A stretch of 64,000 nucleotides of DNA from assembly GCF_021155775.2 (NCBI RefSeq), contig NC_060232.1, positions 30,883,922 to 30,947,921 on the forward strand. The letters run 5' to 3'. Both the position numbers and the translations under genes were made by a program. The stretch is from Neodiprion pinetum (lineage: Eukaryota; Arthropoda; Insecta; Hymenoptera; Diprionidae). Below the pieces are notes generated by a model. That model saw only the letters and a list, made by a program, of their open reading frames with translations. It was not told the origin of the DNA and ran no database searches. Positions 62,655 through 64,000 of the stretch are shown one piece after another (the stretch's first letter is position 1; each line of letters starts with the position of its first letter).

Positions 62655-62672
62655 TTCCGGAACTTTCGAGAA
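62655..62672 (-). promoter_or_regulatory. Heat-shock element, four alternating units
   Basis: TTCnnGAAnnTTCnnGAA with every consensus base matched (TTC 62655-62657, GAA 62660-62662, TTC 62665-62667, GAA 62670-62672). This is the binding site of trimeric HSF. A further GAAnnTTC pair lies at 62693-62700. The distance to the TATA box is typical of insect heat-shock genes, supporting heat-inducible DnaJ-1 expression. Confidence 0.88.
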
Positions 62673-62700
62673 ATGCCTCGGAGCTAGTCAGCGAACCTTC

Positions 62701-63339
62701 CATCAACTTCCGTACGTCACAACGTCGTTCGTTGATAGGAATTAGACACTAGTAATTTATGTTCTACACATTTCACAGCAGTTATGTTAATTTATTGAAA
62801 TATTTCCTGGTTAAATTTTTCAAATTATTTTACTTGGCAACTAAAATTTTGGCATATTAAGATTGACAGGTGACTGACGGTGAACATAACCTATAACGTC
62901 AAAAGAAGAAATTATCCATGACGCCAGTAACTTATCGCCTAATTATGGATCTTTCATGCAACTTTATTATGACAAATATGTTGATTACATGAATGAGAAT
63001 ATACTCGAAATCTACCTTCAAGTTTGTACTACACTTATTATACAGGTACTTGCTGGATAAAGACAGAATATTTTTAACAATGATTTTATTAGTTGTGTGT
63101 AGAATAAACGTAATTCAGTTATTAATCCAAAATTTACATAATATCTCGACAAAGGCAATATAACATATTATAAATAGTGTAGTCTCAAATGCAGTATGAA
63201 GTTATACAATTGAAGCTTTGCTAGTTCAATTGCCAACAATATATTGATACGGTGACTATTGTTGTGATATGCTGATGTCAAATAACATACGTACATACTT
63301 CCCTACCTGCATCAGAATTTTTTTACGAGTTGTCAAATT
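62701..63339. other. Interval between DnaJ-1 promoter and KAT14 stop
   Basis: AT-rich with no coding exon. It contains a minus-strand AATAAA (TTTATT on plus, 63086-63091), about 250 nt past the KAT14 stop, so KAT14 transcription probably ends here, upstream of the co-oriented DnaJ-1 promoter. Confidence 0.5.
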
Positions 63340-64000
63340 TCATCGACTTAGCCGTAAAAAAAGAGCATGTCGACAATCTCGAGAATTTGGTGGAATGTAT
63401 TTATCATAAAAATCTTGAATAAATTCTTCAACTTTGAATCCGAATTTTTGATACAGTATTAAGGCAGGATTTGTTGCAGATACATGTAGAGTAACATCTT
63501 TACCCATGCACGTTTGAATCAAATGATATAACATGAATGTACCGATACCAACTCGACGCCATTCTGGTCGAGTTACGAAAAACGAAATATATGCCTCGTT
63601 GTATCCCACATCTGGGACCAAGACTGCAAATCCAATGACCAATTTCTTATAAAGCACAACACAACTGAAATCTGGATACTGCAGGCACTCCGTTACTGAA
63701 ACAAGCATGGTTGTTTGATTTCGTGTTATTTATATAATCGTTTCATTCTGCAGGCATGGTGGTATATTGAATGCATTTGTGATTCATTAACTAATTGAAT
63801 ATACACTTACAGTCAATTCCAGGCCAGAAAAATTGGCTACACAAGCTATTTATTGCTGGAATGTGCTGTGGTCTGACATAAGAATAATCTATTGGTGCTT
63901 CTTTGGAGAATTTCCATTCTGGATTCTTTTTATTGACCTTAACCTGGAGCTCTTCCATTAATTTGAGCCACTGAGGTCGACAAGATGTGTCTCTTCTTAT
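63340..64000 (-). CDS. KAT14: KAT14/CSRP2BP (ATAC-complex GNAT acetyltransferase), C-terminal part, cut by right edge
   Basis: Two minus-strand exons are visible: the one entering from the right edge and ending at 63811, and the terminal exon 63695-63340. The join gives FFWPGIDLTECLQYPDFS. The GNAT fold is clear: GYNEAYISFFVTRPEWRR, acetyl-CoA loop RRVGIGTFM, then HVSATNPALILYQKFGF and a final FLRLSR. The upstream exon carries YVRPQHIPAINSLC, also typical of the family. In animals KAT14 is a subunit of the ADA2A-containing ATAC coactivator complex that acetylates histones. The first roughly three quarters of the protein lie outside the window. It is transcribed in the same direction as DnaJ-1. 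Confidence 0.93.

Noticed and set aside
1..64000. CRISPR arrays, rRNA, tRNA or prokaryotic-type operons
   Set aside because: No regularly spaced repeats, no tRNA arm motifs in proper arrangement, and an unambiguous intron-containing metazoan gene structure.

Overview
The window looks like a stretch of insect nuclear genome, most likely hymenopteran; the order is inferred, not shown. The genes have many short GT-AG introns. Their closest family matches are metazoan: KIF21 kinesin, JMJD6, DOT1, an ADAMTS-like protease, a DNAJB-type Hsp40 and KAT14. The non-coding DNA carries TTAA- and TA-flanked DNA-transposon remnants and many microsatellites.

Region by region. Positions 1 to about 24,170 form a gene-poor block in which I can support no protein or RNA gene. 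It holds a large imperfect palindrome at the left edge (1-523), several CpG-, pyrimidine- or purine-rich tracts, microsatellites, a short hairpin and a 661-bp palindromic transposon-like element (21530-22190). From 24,172 rightward the window is gene-dense. A spliced minus-strand gene resembling the C2orf81/DUF4639 family (24172-26856) sits head to head with a KIF21-type kinesin (+, 27386-36108, 15 exons, 1,496 aa). The kinesin converges on JMJD6/PSR (-, 37531-40483, 5 exons, 400 aa). JMJD6 is divergent from DOT1 (+, 41865-52681, 11 exons, 1,351 aa). Downstream are an ADAMTS-like protease (+, 56252-59225, 4 exons, 783 aa), a heat-shock DnaJ-1 gene (-, 60332-61408, with a 5' UTR intron and an HSE/TATA promoter near 62.65 kb) and the 3' end of KAT14/CSRP2BP (-, 63340 to beyond the right edge).

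How the genes relate. JMJD6, DOT1 and KAT14 are all chromatin-associated enzymes (dioxygenase, H3K79 methyltransferase, ATAC-complex acetyltransferase). JMJD6 and DOT1 share a 1.4-kb divergent promoter interval. The C2orf81-like gene and KIF21 share a 0.53-kb interval. Nothing points to an operon or a laterally acquired system.

Mobile DNA. DOT1 has accumulated several insertions: a TA-flanked MITE in intron 9, an 881-bp TTAA-flanked Kolobok-like element in intron 10, and a TTAA-flanked piggyBac-like MITE in the 3' flank. I found no clear undescribed biological system. The most unusual structures are the two large palindromic elements. In one of them the two arms read as homologous peptides on opposite strands.

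All exon boundaries were read by eye from splice consensus, reading-frame continuity and family similarity. No database search was possible.
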